Positions 8,591-19,600 of a stretch of 64,000 nt of DNA are shown one piece after another; within the stretch, counting starts at the first letter, position 1, and each line of letters begins with the position of its first letter. The translations under genes and the position numbers were made by a program. Source of the stretch: Ascoidea asiatica (Eukaryota > Ascomycota > Saccharomycetes > Ascoideales > Ascoideaceae); contig BCKQ01000001.1 in NCBI GenBank assembly GCA_001600695.1, positions 796,432-860,431 on the forward strand, in the 5' to 3' direction. The notes below the pieces were generated by a model, which did no database searches, was not told the origin of the DNA, and saw nothing but the letters and a program-made list of their open reading frames with translations.

Positions 8591-11500
8591 CTATTTGATA
8601 TAATGGGAATTAAGTATATCAATTTCTTGACATAGGACATGCCAATCAACTTCTCTTAAAGGTTTTTTCTTTTTTAAAACCAATTCTTTATCAGGCTCTT
8701 TTCCTTTATCTGTTCTTTTAAGTAGTTTTTTATTTTGATTAACAGTTCTTAAATTCTCTTTATAATTTGTAAATTCTTCAAACTTTAATAAATCATAGAA
8801 AATTTTTAAATTTGGTTGAATAATTAAGTTAAGTCTCCTTACTCTAACATATAAATATGCTCTAGATAAAGATATCTTAAGATAGTTCATTACTTCAGCA
8901 ATACACAACGAAGCTGATCTAGATACCCCAACTTTACAATTTACTAAAATTTTTGCATTATTTCCCAGTTGTTTTGCTCTATTTCTGAAAATTTCTAATA
9001 ATTTAAGGAGATATAGGAAATATGGATTAAAAGAATCAATACCATTGTCTTGAAGATTTGGTAAATAAACAATTTTTTTAACAAATGGAAGAGGATTTTT
9101 AATTTCAATTATATCATCTTCACATAAGTTTTTGATTTCTGAAATTAACCCAAAAGAAGATAAATAGGAATAATAATTTGAGGATGATAAAGATTTTACC
9201 AATTTTTCAGGTTTAAAATCATTCACATATGGCTGATATAAATCCAACCATTCAGGCTGTTCACCAATTGTGATTATGTATTTGATATTCAAGAGTTTCA
9301 AAATTGTTTTAGAATTAACATGATTTAAGTTACCAAGATATAAATAAGGTAAAACTTTTGAAGGCAAATTATTATCATTTTGAGTTGAAAACCAATCAAC
9401 AGTGAAATTTTTATTATCTTTGATAGTTTCATTGAAAGTTTTGAATTTAGGATTTTTTTTATCCAAAATATATTCAAGTTCCTTAATAGGTCTTTCATGA
9501 TTTGATTCATGTAGTGTCATATAGGTATAAACATTTAAATAATATTTTCTTTTGTACATTGTATCATACCATATTCCTATTTCTGTTAAATCAATATCTC
9601 TTAAAATTTTTTCATCAACAAGTGACCTACTTGTTGAAATATTAGCATAAATCCAATGCCATGAATAAAATAAGAGAATTTTTTCTAAGAAAGATAATAT
9701 TTCATAATCACAAGGGAAAAAGTATAAAACTTTTTCATAAATTAGCTGATATTTTAAAATAGAGTTATTTAAAGAAATAAAATTTTTGAAAATTTCTAGA
9801 CATAAACTTAACAATGACAAATGAGTAAATCCATCATAACAATAGATCAATATTTTGAAATTTTTTTTTATGGAAAGCACATTAAGTAGCTTAAGAAAAT
9901 TTAAAATTGAAATTATATCATTCCTGGTCATTAAAGGAGAATTATATGAACCAGATGCAGGGAATTCTAGTTCAATTATCTCTTCTTCCTCATCTTCTGA
10001 ATCCATATCATCATCACTATCTGTATCTCTGGGTCTGGAAGCATCTGAGGAGTATTTATTTAATAACTCCAGAATGAAAGAAGAACTTGGAAATCTAGCA
10101 CCTTCTTTACAATTAATCAATACCTTAAAATCCTTATCATTACTTTCATCAATTTTTTCATTAACTGATGCCAATTTATCTTTTATAGTTTTGATTTGAG
10201 TCTTTATCTTCTGGAGCTGATTTAAGCTTTGATTAGTGATAATACTTCCCTTTTTCAATTTAGATCTTAGTAATTTTTTTTCAAATTTTAAATTATTTAA
10301 ATAAGAAGTGTATGTACTTCTTTTAGATTTAAGCTTGAAATTTGACATCACATTATTATAATCAATAATATTACCAATATATATATTTTTGTAAACTTCA
10401 ATGGAAGAAGTTATTAACCAATTCTCAAACTTTTCATGAAGAAGATAATTTTTACTCCAATTATTTAAATCCTTTTGCAATATAGAAGATGAGTAAGGCA
10501 CTATAAACGGATTTGTATTAGTAGTAGTAAGCACCTGGTTCTTAGTCTTTTCAAGTTTTGGAATCTCTAAATTCATTGGTTTAGTTGTATTATTTTCTGG
10601 TGGGAATTTAAAAAAGCTTCTTGTATATATATAATCTTCCAAGCCTTTATTTTGCTCAATCTCATATTCATTTACATCAAAATTTAATAAAAGTTCTGGA
10701 TGGTAGTCCAATATAAAACAGTTTGACTCGTCAAATTTAAATTCAAGGGGCAGATCTTTGTTATTACCAATTAATCTCATGAATTTCTCTAATTCTTCAA
10801 AGTAGATTTTTTTTTGAAGTAAACCAAATATTTTAGCAAATTTTTCACATTCTTCAGTATTATTATCATTATTATATAATATGATATTAGAAAACTTGAA
10901 AAGTAATAGGTTTTGACAATTGAAATTTCTTAAATTGATTTCAAATGCATTGGATTTAAATTCCATAACAGAATCATCGTTAGCTGAGACAAATGACACT
11001 GGTGATTTAGCATTTCCGGTAAACTTTCGGCCATTAATTGATAGATCTTCATTACTTAAATCAATCAAATCAAATGAATCTGACACAACGGAAGAAGCAG
11101 AACTATCATTTCCTTTAGGAACAGCTAAAGAGGAGCTAGAGTTTGAAACTTGTTTGCATAATGAACTATATGGTGGCATAGGAGGGGTAAGAATGTTATC
11201 GAGATTCTGGTTAGAAGAGTTATTTCCAAACGCAAACAAAGAGCCTAGCTTAGATCTAGAAACATCCAGATGAGAACGTTTTGCATTAACTTTAGGGCTT
11301 CGACTAGGAGCACTAGCAGATGCTGATCTTTCTTCTTTTCTCTGCTTGCTTTTTGCTTTTGCTTTAGATTTTTTATTCAAATTTAACTCTTCTAAATTCA
11401 AATCATTTCTTGAGTCACCACCTATCTTATTTTGCAAAATATCCCAAGGGTAAATGGTACCTTTGATATAAAAATTTTTTCTAATAAAGTTAGATAAAGA

Positions 11501-14500
11501 CTTTTGATCAACAACTTTGGAGGAATCAGAATTTTCATCAACATCATTTTCTCTATTTGGATTCATATATCTATCAAGTTTTCTATCAATACTACTTTTA
11601 TTTTTCAACGCCAGTTTATCTTGTTCAGAAAGGTCCCTTCCGCCATCATGTTCATAGAAATCATTTGTATTTATGATCAAAAGATATTTATCAATTTGAG
11701 GAACAAGAACGATATTTGATTTAGAGTCAACCATAAGTTTTTGTTTAATTACATTGACAGCACTACTAGATGATTCCTTACTGTCATCGTAACTTATGGC
11801 CTCATTTAAGTTTGTTTTCAAATCATTTTTGTGCATGTAACTATCATTTCTCGAATTTGTTAAAGCTTCATGCCTAGGATCTACTTCATTTAATAAATTT
11901 CCATAAAAGTTCTTTTTGAAGTAATTGAATTGATAAGTATTAAATTCTAAATTATGTAAATAAGGAAAACATCCAACTCGAAAGTAATGCAATGATTTAT
12001 CAGAACCATCATTTAGTTTCTCTAAAATTTGCTGATTGGAGAATGATTCAGGTAATGTATAATCATAATTCCAAAATTTCAATAATTTTATAAATGTAGG
12101 TGTATTTAGACTGTAGATATTTTTAATAAATTTAGTATTATCCTTTGGAATAATATCTCTAGGAATGAAAGGAGCTGGTATTTTAAATGATTCTTGTTTA
12201 TCACTGGATAATAAACTTTGTGTAGGACTAATGTCTTCAATGTCAACTGGTTTGTTTAAATCTTTACTAGATCTTGAATTTGATTTAAGATTTTTAGAGC
12301 CATCATCATTTATATATATATTACTATTATCTTGCTGTATTATAACATCATTATTATTATCAATATTTATATGTGTTACTGAACTGATTGGTTTTGCTTT
12401 TAAAGATTTTAGTTTTAAATGACTGGAATTTGATTTTGCTTGCTTTTTTAATAGCTTTAGATCTTTTGGGGAATTCGTAATTAAATCTTCATTAAAAACA
12501 GATATTTTATTGTTATAGATATATGAATTTTCTTGAGAAATATAAGATACATCCAAGCAATCATTACAAACATTTAAAATTTTATTAAAATTTTTATTAT
12601 AGGTTTCACCATTTATTGAAGATATTTGAGTACTTTCAGATTCTTCAATTAAAGATAAATCAGGTTTTTTCAGATTCTCTGATATTATAATATCTTCATT
12701 GATTATTCTAGGTGTTGATTGATTTTCATTTCTAGTAAATTTTAATTTTTTACTACTTTTTATATTTCTTTTTTTTGGAATTAAAATATTACCATTAACT
12801 GGAGTTGAACTTGCAGAAGCAGGATAAGAATTCGGAGAAAATATAAGCTGATTTCTACTTGATTGTGTGTCATTTGAATTAAGGACATCAAATGACATAA
12901 TAACTTTACAATTAGGTATTATATTAATATTAATAAAATCCATAAAAGAAGTCATTTTATTATATGGATTTTGATCTTTTGAATGAACAATATTTTTATT
13001 ATTTTTGATAGTATTATTATTATTATTATTGTTATTGTTATTATTTTTATGATTATTATTAGGAGTATTATTAATATGATTATGTACAATAGTGGGTAAT
13101 TTTCCAGAATCATAAATATTTGTCGACTCTGCATTAGGCATCGACATTGAAGGAGAGATCGTTAATGAAGGATTATTTCCGGTGATTTTTGAAAATTGAG
13201 TATTAGAGTTAATTTGATGATTATTATTATTATTATGATTAATATGATTATTAACAGATTTTGAATTAATATTATTATTGATTGTGTTAGTATTAGTATT
13301 AGAACCACGATTTAAAGTTGAAATTGAATCATTTTGAGAATTTACAGAATTTGCATCATTATAAGATTCAGTACTATTAATACCGGAACTTAAATTTTCA
13401 ATGTTATTATTATTATTATTATTTGAAATATTATCAATTTTATTATTATGATTATTAATGCTTTCAAAATCTTGTAAAGTATCGTTTAAAACAGTTGAAA
13501 TAATTGATTTATTATCATCATTATGACCATGATTATTGAAATTTTTATTTATTTTATGATCTATATCATTTATATTTTTATTTTTTAAACTTGAAGTTAA
13601 TTCAGATTTGGGTTTTGAATTTGATTTTAATTTTGCTTTAGATTTTGAAATTTTTTTCATTATTGAATTTTTGTTATTATTATTATCAGTATTATTTTTT
13701 GATTTTTTATCATTATAATTTTGATTATTCAGATATTTAAATTTATAATCATTATCATTACTATGATTATTATGATTATTATAATTATTGTCAATTAAAT
13801 GACTATCTTTATCTATAAGATCAAGATCATTATTATTCATATTATCATTAGGATCATTTTCTACATGAGAATTTGCAGTATAAAATACGGATTCATTAGA
13901 ATCAGTATCTGAGTCAAAATCATAATTAGTTGTATGATTTGTAAGTTTATTATTGTTTAGGTTGTTTAAGTTATTTAAATTATTTAAATTTGAATGAGAT
14001 TGTATTGGAGTTTGATTATATTTTGGTAAATTAAAACTTGAATCACTATCAATTTTTTTTAAATCATTATTTTTATTACTTTTACTTTTATTTTTATTGT
14101 TGCTATTTGAATTTAAATTTGAATTTGAATTTGAATTTGAATTATCATTATAAATTGAGTTCATATTAAAAGGTCTAAAAGTGAAATTATTTGAAGATTT
14201 TTGAGAATGTTTATTATTATTAGTATTATTGGTTAAAACATTATCATTATTATTTGTGAAAGAGTTATCATTATCATATTGATAATTTTTATATTTTAAA
14301 TTTGGATTAAAAGAATTATCAAGACTTGAATTTGAATTTGATACTGAATTTGAATTTGAAATTGAATTATTTTTTTGAATATTTAATTGAATTTGATATT
14401 TATTTATATCAAATTGATCAGTTTCATTATTATTATTATTATTATTAATATCATTATTATAGTTATCGTTATCATTATCATTAGTGTCATTATTATTTAA

Positions 14501-14692
14501 ATTTGAATTGATATTTGAATCATTATAATAATTATTTGAGTCATAATTTAGAATTTGATTGAAAGTTTTTAATTTTGAAGTCAAATAACTAAAATATTGA
14601 TTTTTATTATTATTATTATTATTATTGTTGTTATTATTGCTATTTAAATCAACTAAATTATCAGTTGAAGAAATTTCTTCTTTTATATTCAT
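8591..14692 (-). CDS. PPS1: Dual-specificity protein phosphatase, Pps1 type, very large
   Basis: 2033 aa, against about 807 aa in S. cerevisiae. The C-terminal domain is a dual-specificity phosphatase: NCKVGVSRSASLCIAEVMNY gives the CX5R signature with Cys 1919 and Arg 1925, followed by AYLYVRVRRLNLIIQPNL, which closely matches Pps1. Upstream conserved blocks are YLYLGNLNHVNSKTILKLL with IITIGEQPEWL, a degenerate CYDGFTH (Cys 1618, His where Arg is expected), and INCKEGARFPSS (Cys 1528). Yeast Pps1 is implicated in S-phase/cell-cycle control. The first ~600 residues are almost entirely Asn/Ser/Asp/His with little conserved content, then come low-complexity linkers with basic and acidic patches. 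The frame is continuous over 6.1 kb, so the extension is not a sequencing artefact of frame. It is convergent with POC4 and in tandem with SEC31. Confidence 0.88.
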   Translation of the reverse strand: MNIKEEISSTDNLVDLNSNNNNNNNNNNNKNQYFSYLTSKLKTFNQILNYDSNNYYNDSNINSNLNNNDTNDNDNDNYNNDINNNNNNNETDQFDINKYQIQLNIQKNNSISNSNSVSNSNSSLDNSFNPNLKYKNYQYDNDNSFTNNNDNVLTNNTNNNKHSQKSSNNFTFRPFNMNSIYNDNSNSNSNSNLNSNSNNKNKSKSNKNNDLKKIDSDSSFNLPKYNQTPIQSHSNLNNLNNLNNLNNNKLTNHTTNYDFDSDTDSNESVFYTANSHVENDPNDNMNNNDLDLIDKDSHLIDNNYNNHNNHSNDNDYKFKYLNNQNYNDKKSKNNTDNNNNKNSIMKKISKSKAKLKSNSKPKSELTSSLKNKNINDIDHKINKNFNNHGHNDDNKSIISTVLNDTLQDFESINNHNNKIDNISNNNNNNNIENLSSGINSTESYNDANSVNSQNDSISTLNRGSNTNTNTINNNINSKSVNNHINHNNNNNHQINSNTQFSKITGNNPSLTISPSMSMPNAESTNIYDSGKLPTIVHNHINNTPNNNHKNNNNNNNNNNNTIKNNKNIVHSKDQNPYNKMTSFMDFININIIPNCKVIMSFDVLNSNDTQSSRNQLIFSPNSYPASASSTPVNGNILIPKKRNIKSSKKLKFTRNENQSTPRIINEDIIISENLKKPDLSLIEESESTQISSINGETYNKNFNKILNVCNDCLDVSYISQENSYIYNNKISVFNEDLITNSPKDLKLLKKQAKSNSSHLKLKSLKAKPISSVTHINIDNNNDVIIQQDNSNIYINDDGSKNLKSNSRSSKDLNKPVDIEDISPTQSLLSSDKQESFKIPAPFIPRDIIPKDNTKFIKNIYSLNTPTFIKLLKFWNYDYTLPESFSNQQILEKLNDGSDKSLHYFRVGCFPYLHNLEFNTYQFNYFKKNFYGNLLNEVDPRHEALTNSRNDSYMHKNDLKTNLNEAISYDDSKESSSSAVNVIKQKLMVDSKSNIVLVPQIDKYLLIINTNDFYEHDGGRDLSEQDKLALKNKSSIDRKLDRYMNPNRENDVDENSDSSKVVDQKSLSNFIRKNFYIKGTIYPWDILQNKIGGDSRNDLNLEELNLNKKSKAKAKSKQRKEERSASASAPSRSPKVNAKRSHLDVSRSKLGSLFAFGNNSSNQNLDNILTPPMPPYSSLCKQVSNSSSSLAVPKGNDSSASSVVSDSFDLIDLSNEDLSINGRKFTGNAKSPVSFVSANDDSVMEFKSNAFEINLRNFNCQNLLLFKFSNIILYNNDNNTEECEKFAKIFGLLQKKIYFEELEKFMRLIGNNKDLPLEFKFDESNCFILDYHPELLLNFDVNEYEIEQNKGLEDYIYTRSFFKFPPENNTTKPMNLEIPKLEKTKNQVLTTTNTNPFIVPYSSSILQKDLNNWSKNYLLHEKFENWLITSSIEVYKNIYIGNIIDYNNVMSNFKLKSKRSTYTSYLNNLKFEKKLLRSKLKKGSIITNQSLNQLQKIKTQIKTIKDKLASVNEKIDESNDKDFKVLINCKEGARFPSSSFILELLNKYSSDASRPRDTDSDDDMDSEDEEEEIIELEFPASGSYNSPLMTRNDIISILNFLKLLNVLSIKKNFKILIYCYDGFTHLSLLSLCLEIFKNFISLNNSILKYQLIYEKVLYFFPCDYEILSFLEKILLFYSWHWIYANISTSRSLVDEKILRDIDLTEIGIWYDTMYKRKYYLNVYTYMTLHESNHERPIKELEYILDKKNPKFKTFNETIKDNKNFTVDWFSTQNDNNLPSKVLPYLYLGNLNHVNSKTILKLLNIKYIITIGEQPEWLDLYQPYVNDFKPEKLVKSLSSSNYYSYLSSFGLISEIKNLCEDDIIEIKNPLPFVKKIVYLPNLQDNGIDSFNPYFLYLLKLLEIFRNRAKQLGNNAKILVNCKVGVSRSASLCIAEVMNYLKISLSRAYLYVRVRRLNLIIQPNLKIFYDLLKFEEFTNYKENLRTVNQNKKLLKRTDKGKEPDKELVLKKKKPLREVDWHVLCQEIDILNSHYIK

Positions 14693-16653
14693 TTTATTTA
14701 ATTGAGAAATTTCAGAATATTATTCATATAATTAAATTATTTCTTGAATTGTTTGATTACTTGATTAATCAATTAATCTTTAAGTGAATGAGGATATTAA
14801 TTGAAGTAGATTAATTAAATCAAATTGACCGGTGTCAAATTGAGTAAATATATTAATGTAAGTGAAATTGTAAGGTGAGAAACTTCAAGATAATTCAAGA
14901 GTATGTGAGAGTAAGTTGAAATGTTAATGGAATATAATTGATATATTTGATATGTTTGATATAATTGATATATTTAATATATTACTGAATTGAATATATT
15001 GATATAAATGTAAAGAAATTAAGAATACTAATAATAATAATGACAATAATAAATGGAGATGAATTACTTTTAATCTTAATGAGTATTAAAGAAGAAATTT
15101 CTAAAATATAAGTTAAGGTGAGTTCATATGAGTTTAATTGAGTTCAATTGAGTTCATATTATAAAATATTATGAAATATTTAAAATTTCTTTTAAGAATT
15201 ATTACCAAAGTTTAAGAGAAATTTAAGAAAATATAATTATAAATATATTTTTAAATATTTTTAAAATTGAATCAAATTTTTCAAAATTGATGTAAACTCT
15301 TATTTACTTTTAGGTAATTTGATAATTCAAATTTTGACTGAAAGTTCACTGTAACGTTACTGTGAAAAAAAAAAGTGGTTATGATAAAAATGATAATAAA
15401 ATTATAATAAAACGATAATTTTTATACGGTAATTAATTAATAAAAACCTTTCAAGAATTAACGATTTTAATTAATTTTAAAGATCTTAAAGGTTTTATTT
15501 TTGTTTTCTTTGGAAGTATTTTAAAATATTTGTTGAGTAAACTTGAAATTGATATCGAATAAAAAAAAAAAAAAATTTTTAGTGGTGAATAATTTGAAAT
15601 TAAAAAGCGTGAAATTTTGAATTGTAAGTTAAAACACAGGCACGTAATTAATAAATTTAGATGCAAAAATGTCTTTACTCTTTTCTAGATCAAAATTATT
15701 AAAAGAAGTGGTATTTTGCAGCTTTGAAGTACAAGTTTATGCTTTAGGAGATTGAATATTCTCAATTGATTGATTTATTATTTATTATTTATGTTCTTAT
15801 GGAAATAATAAATATTGTTTATTTTATTGATGTTAATATATTAGTATTTTATTAACTTACTTACCTTCTTTTTTCTTACCTTGTTTTTAAACCACTGCGA
15901 AGGCCCGGATCTGAAAACCATGCCCTGGAAACAGGCTCCAGTTACCGGAACGGAACTGTTTGCTTGCTTTGCTTTTCTTTGCGATAAGAAGCAAATTTAG
16001 ATCAAATTCAAATTCAAATTCAAAATTCAGATCAACGCGTAACTACCAATTTTAGTTCGGTTGGAATTCGGTCGCAGGTGAGAATGTTCGCATTCCTGTC
16101 GAGTCTGGCGCTGTCTTCCACGCTTCTGGGAATTTGGGAATCTGAGAATTTAAAAAATAAAGGAAGAAGAACCACATTTTGGGATACATGACAGCACGTG
16201 TAAACCGGATTTTGGTTTCCTGATTCGGACTACTGTTTTAAGTCTTATACCTGCGCTCAAGTATATTAGTGAATCTTGAGGAAACAAAATCAGCTTCCTG
16301 TGGTGAATGAGAGACAAGATGATGTTCTTTGACTGATAATAATTCAATTACAAATAAAAAAAAGCTCTTTTACTGGCACAGTTTTATGTATTAATAAGTT
16401 CTATCACTTCAAATAATAATAATCTTTATGAAGTGTTAAAAATATATATAAAAAATGAGCTTCTTTTAAATAAACAAATAAAAATATGAGGTTATGATAG
16501 AAAATTTGAAATTTCAAACAGGAAATAGACAAATAGACAAATAAACAATAGATATTAGATATTAAATATAAGATAATAAAAAATAAACAATAGTTAAAAG
16601 ATAAGTAAGGCTCATATATCAAATAGTTGTTGAATTTTATTTCAAAAATATTC
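14693..16653. other. Intergenic: PPS1 promoter and SEC31 3' region
   Basis: About 2 kb. 14.7-15.9 kb is A/T-rich with short repeats (GAGTTCA and ATATTTGAT types). About 15885-16340 is a GC-richer island containing CACGTG (16195-16200), GAAGGCCCGGAT near 15900 and a small (TCAAAT)n run near 16013-16040. No frame in the island looks coding, and no known RNA was recognised. Confidence 0.55.
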
Positions 16654-19600
16654 TTAATTATTAACTGCACTAACAATAGAAATGAAACGATTAACACCAA
16701 GTAACCATTTTCCATTTTTAGAATTATCATTAGCTGCCATTTCCATATGAAGTGCCTTTGCTGTATTATAGTCCCTTTTTACAAGTGCTTCACTTAAATT
16801 CAATAATGAATCTTCTAAATTTGGATCATCTAAATCATTATTATTCAAATGATCAAATAGAATATTTAATTTTTTAACTGTAGCATTGAATTGCTTTGTA
16901 TATGTTGGTGGAATATTTGGTTCTAATGTTAAAATTTCTTCATTAATTCTATTAAAAATTGGTTGTAATTTTTCTGGTATATGACTTCTATCACCTTTTG
17001 GATGTTTAATTACTTTTGGTACTGAGGAATTTTGAATTTTTTCATGTCTTAATTCTTCTGCTTGTTCTTGTGCAACAATTGATTCTAATGCTGTTGGAGT
17101 CGGTGGCATCATTAAATTTCCCGTACTTGGTGGTAATAATGTAACCGAAGTAACTGCAGTATTTGTCAGTGATTGTTTTCTCATATGTAATGGAATTGTT
17201 GGTGGTGGTAAATTTGATGGCTTATTACCAATTGGTGGTGCATATGTTGATCCATTACCAATTCCATTTCCAATCATTGATCCTTGATTAAATTCATTCG
17301 ACTGAGGTGGTAATTGATTTGAATATGGTCCTACTCCTCCAACTGATGATCCATCATATAAGTTTGGTGTTGTACGTCCACCTCCATAAATTGGATACTG
17401 CTGTGGAGGTGATGCCATCATTGGTCCTTGATTATTTTGCATTGCTCCCATTGGTCCATTTGGTACAATTAAAGCACTTGGTGCATATGGATTATGTGGA
17501 GCTTGTAATGGAGTTCTAGAAGCTGAAGGTGGTGACATAAATCCATTATTAAAACCATTATTGTATCCATTATTCACATTCATGGGTTGTTGTGTAGCAA
17601 CTTGAGCTTGTGGTGGTGGTGTATATCTATTAAAACTTGATGAATGATTTAATGCTGGTGCTGGAGACATTACTCTTGATGGTGGTTTACTATTTTGACG
17701 ACTTCTAGTCCTTGGTGGAGGTCCTCCACCCATTTGCATATTTGAAATTGATGCTTTTCTTGATATTGGTGGTGCCATATTTGGTTGATTTTGTTGTTGA
17801 TTAAAATTTGATTGAATATTAATTGCTTTTGCAGGTGTAATTGCACGACGTGAATTAACTTTAGAAAATGTATCTGGTAAATCATTCCATCCACCTTCTT
17901 TAGATTTTTTATTAGTAATTGGCGGTTGTGGTAATGAACTTCCTAATTCACTAATACTATCTAATCCTTTTATTCCATGATGTGGAGGACTTAAAACTTG
18001 ATTATTCACTGGTTGATAAGGATTTGTAATTGTTGATCTTGAATATGGATTTGGTTGTGGAATTGATGAATTTGGTACATTGTTATTATTATTATAATTA
18101 TTTGTTGGATTTATTGGATTTATACTACTTGATAATGAAGGTGCGTAAAAATTATTTTTCATCAGTGATGGAGTTGTTGTAGAAACTGGTTTTGGTGTTT
18201 GAAATGCTTTTGTAGGAATTGAAGAATTATTATTACTATAATTTGAATATTTACCAGTCATATTTCTTCTTTTTTGAGAAAGATTATTACCACCTAAAAC
18301 ATTAGAGTTTGAAGCTTTATTACTTATAGATTTACCTAAAATCTTTGTAACTCTTTCTTTTTCAGTTTTAACATCTTTTGATTCAGAAGGTAGAATTGTT
18401 AAAATTTTTGCAGCATTTTTAAATTCATGAATATCAATTAATAATGAAACATATTTTAAAAATATTGAAACAACAGATGATTCATTTACTGTATATGATT
18501 TATTCATAAATTTTCTAAAAGTTAAAACTTTTGTTATAAAAGCAGTTAAAGATTTAAAATAAGCATCAGAAGGTGATTTAATTTCATCTGATCCATTTTT
18601 AGCTTCTTTTAAAATACTTTCTTCTAAAGAATTAATTTCTTTTAACCAAATATTTGAAATTTTATCTAAAGATCCACTTGATAAATAACATAAAATTGCA
18701 TCATTTCTTAAATTAGATGATGATATATCCTTTGATGATAATAAACGATCACCTAATTCAGACATAACTTTATTAAATTGATTTTCATCTTTAACATAAG
18801 TTGAAACAGCTAAAGAAATATCAACCCAATTATTTAAATCACCATTTTCTATTAAATCAAAAATATTTGAATTTGTTTTTGATTCATCAGTATCAATATT
18901 AAATAATAATCTTGATAATGAACTTTTTGAATGTTTTTTAAAATATTCATTTTTAATTTTTTTTAATAATTTTATTGAATTTGTATTAATTGCTAATAAA
19001 AATGCTTCATTTAATTTATCTTTTGAAATTAAAATATTAATTGCTTTATCTAAATTACCTAAAATAATTAATTTTTTTAAATTTTGATCATCAGTTGAAT
19101 CAATTTTATTATCAATAATTTTGAAAATTCCACTAGGTTTATAAGTTTCATCTAATTCTTTTTGTTGTTCAGATAAATTAGAGAAAAAATCATCAGAAGA
19201 TTTATTTTTTGAATTATCTTTTAAAGGTTCTTCATTAACAAGTTTTGAAAAGAAATCATCAGTAGATTTATCATCATTTGAAATTTCTTTTGGTTCTTGA
19301 GAAAGTTTTGAAAAAAAATCATCTTCATTATTATTATCAGTAATTAAAGTATCTTGAATATTTTGATTTTCTTTAATATCATCAGAAATTTTAGTTTCTT
19401 CTTTAGTTTCTTCTGATTTAGTTTCTTTTTCAGAATCATTTTCAGATTTAGTTTCAATACTTTTAATTTCATCAGGTTTATCATAATTGAAATGAGATTT
19501 AATTAAATCTTTTTTATTTGAATCAATTAATTCTTTTAATAATTCAAAATCATTTTTATCATTTTTATCAATTTTTGATAATTTTTCTATAGTTTTTTTA

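Noticed and set aside
9855-12422. Plus-strand frames of 70-117 aa inside PPS1
   Set aside because: Antisense shadows of the PPS1 frame with no independent motif.
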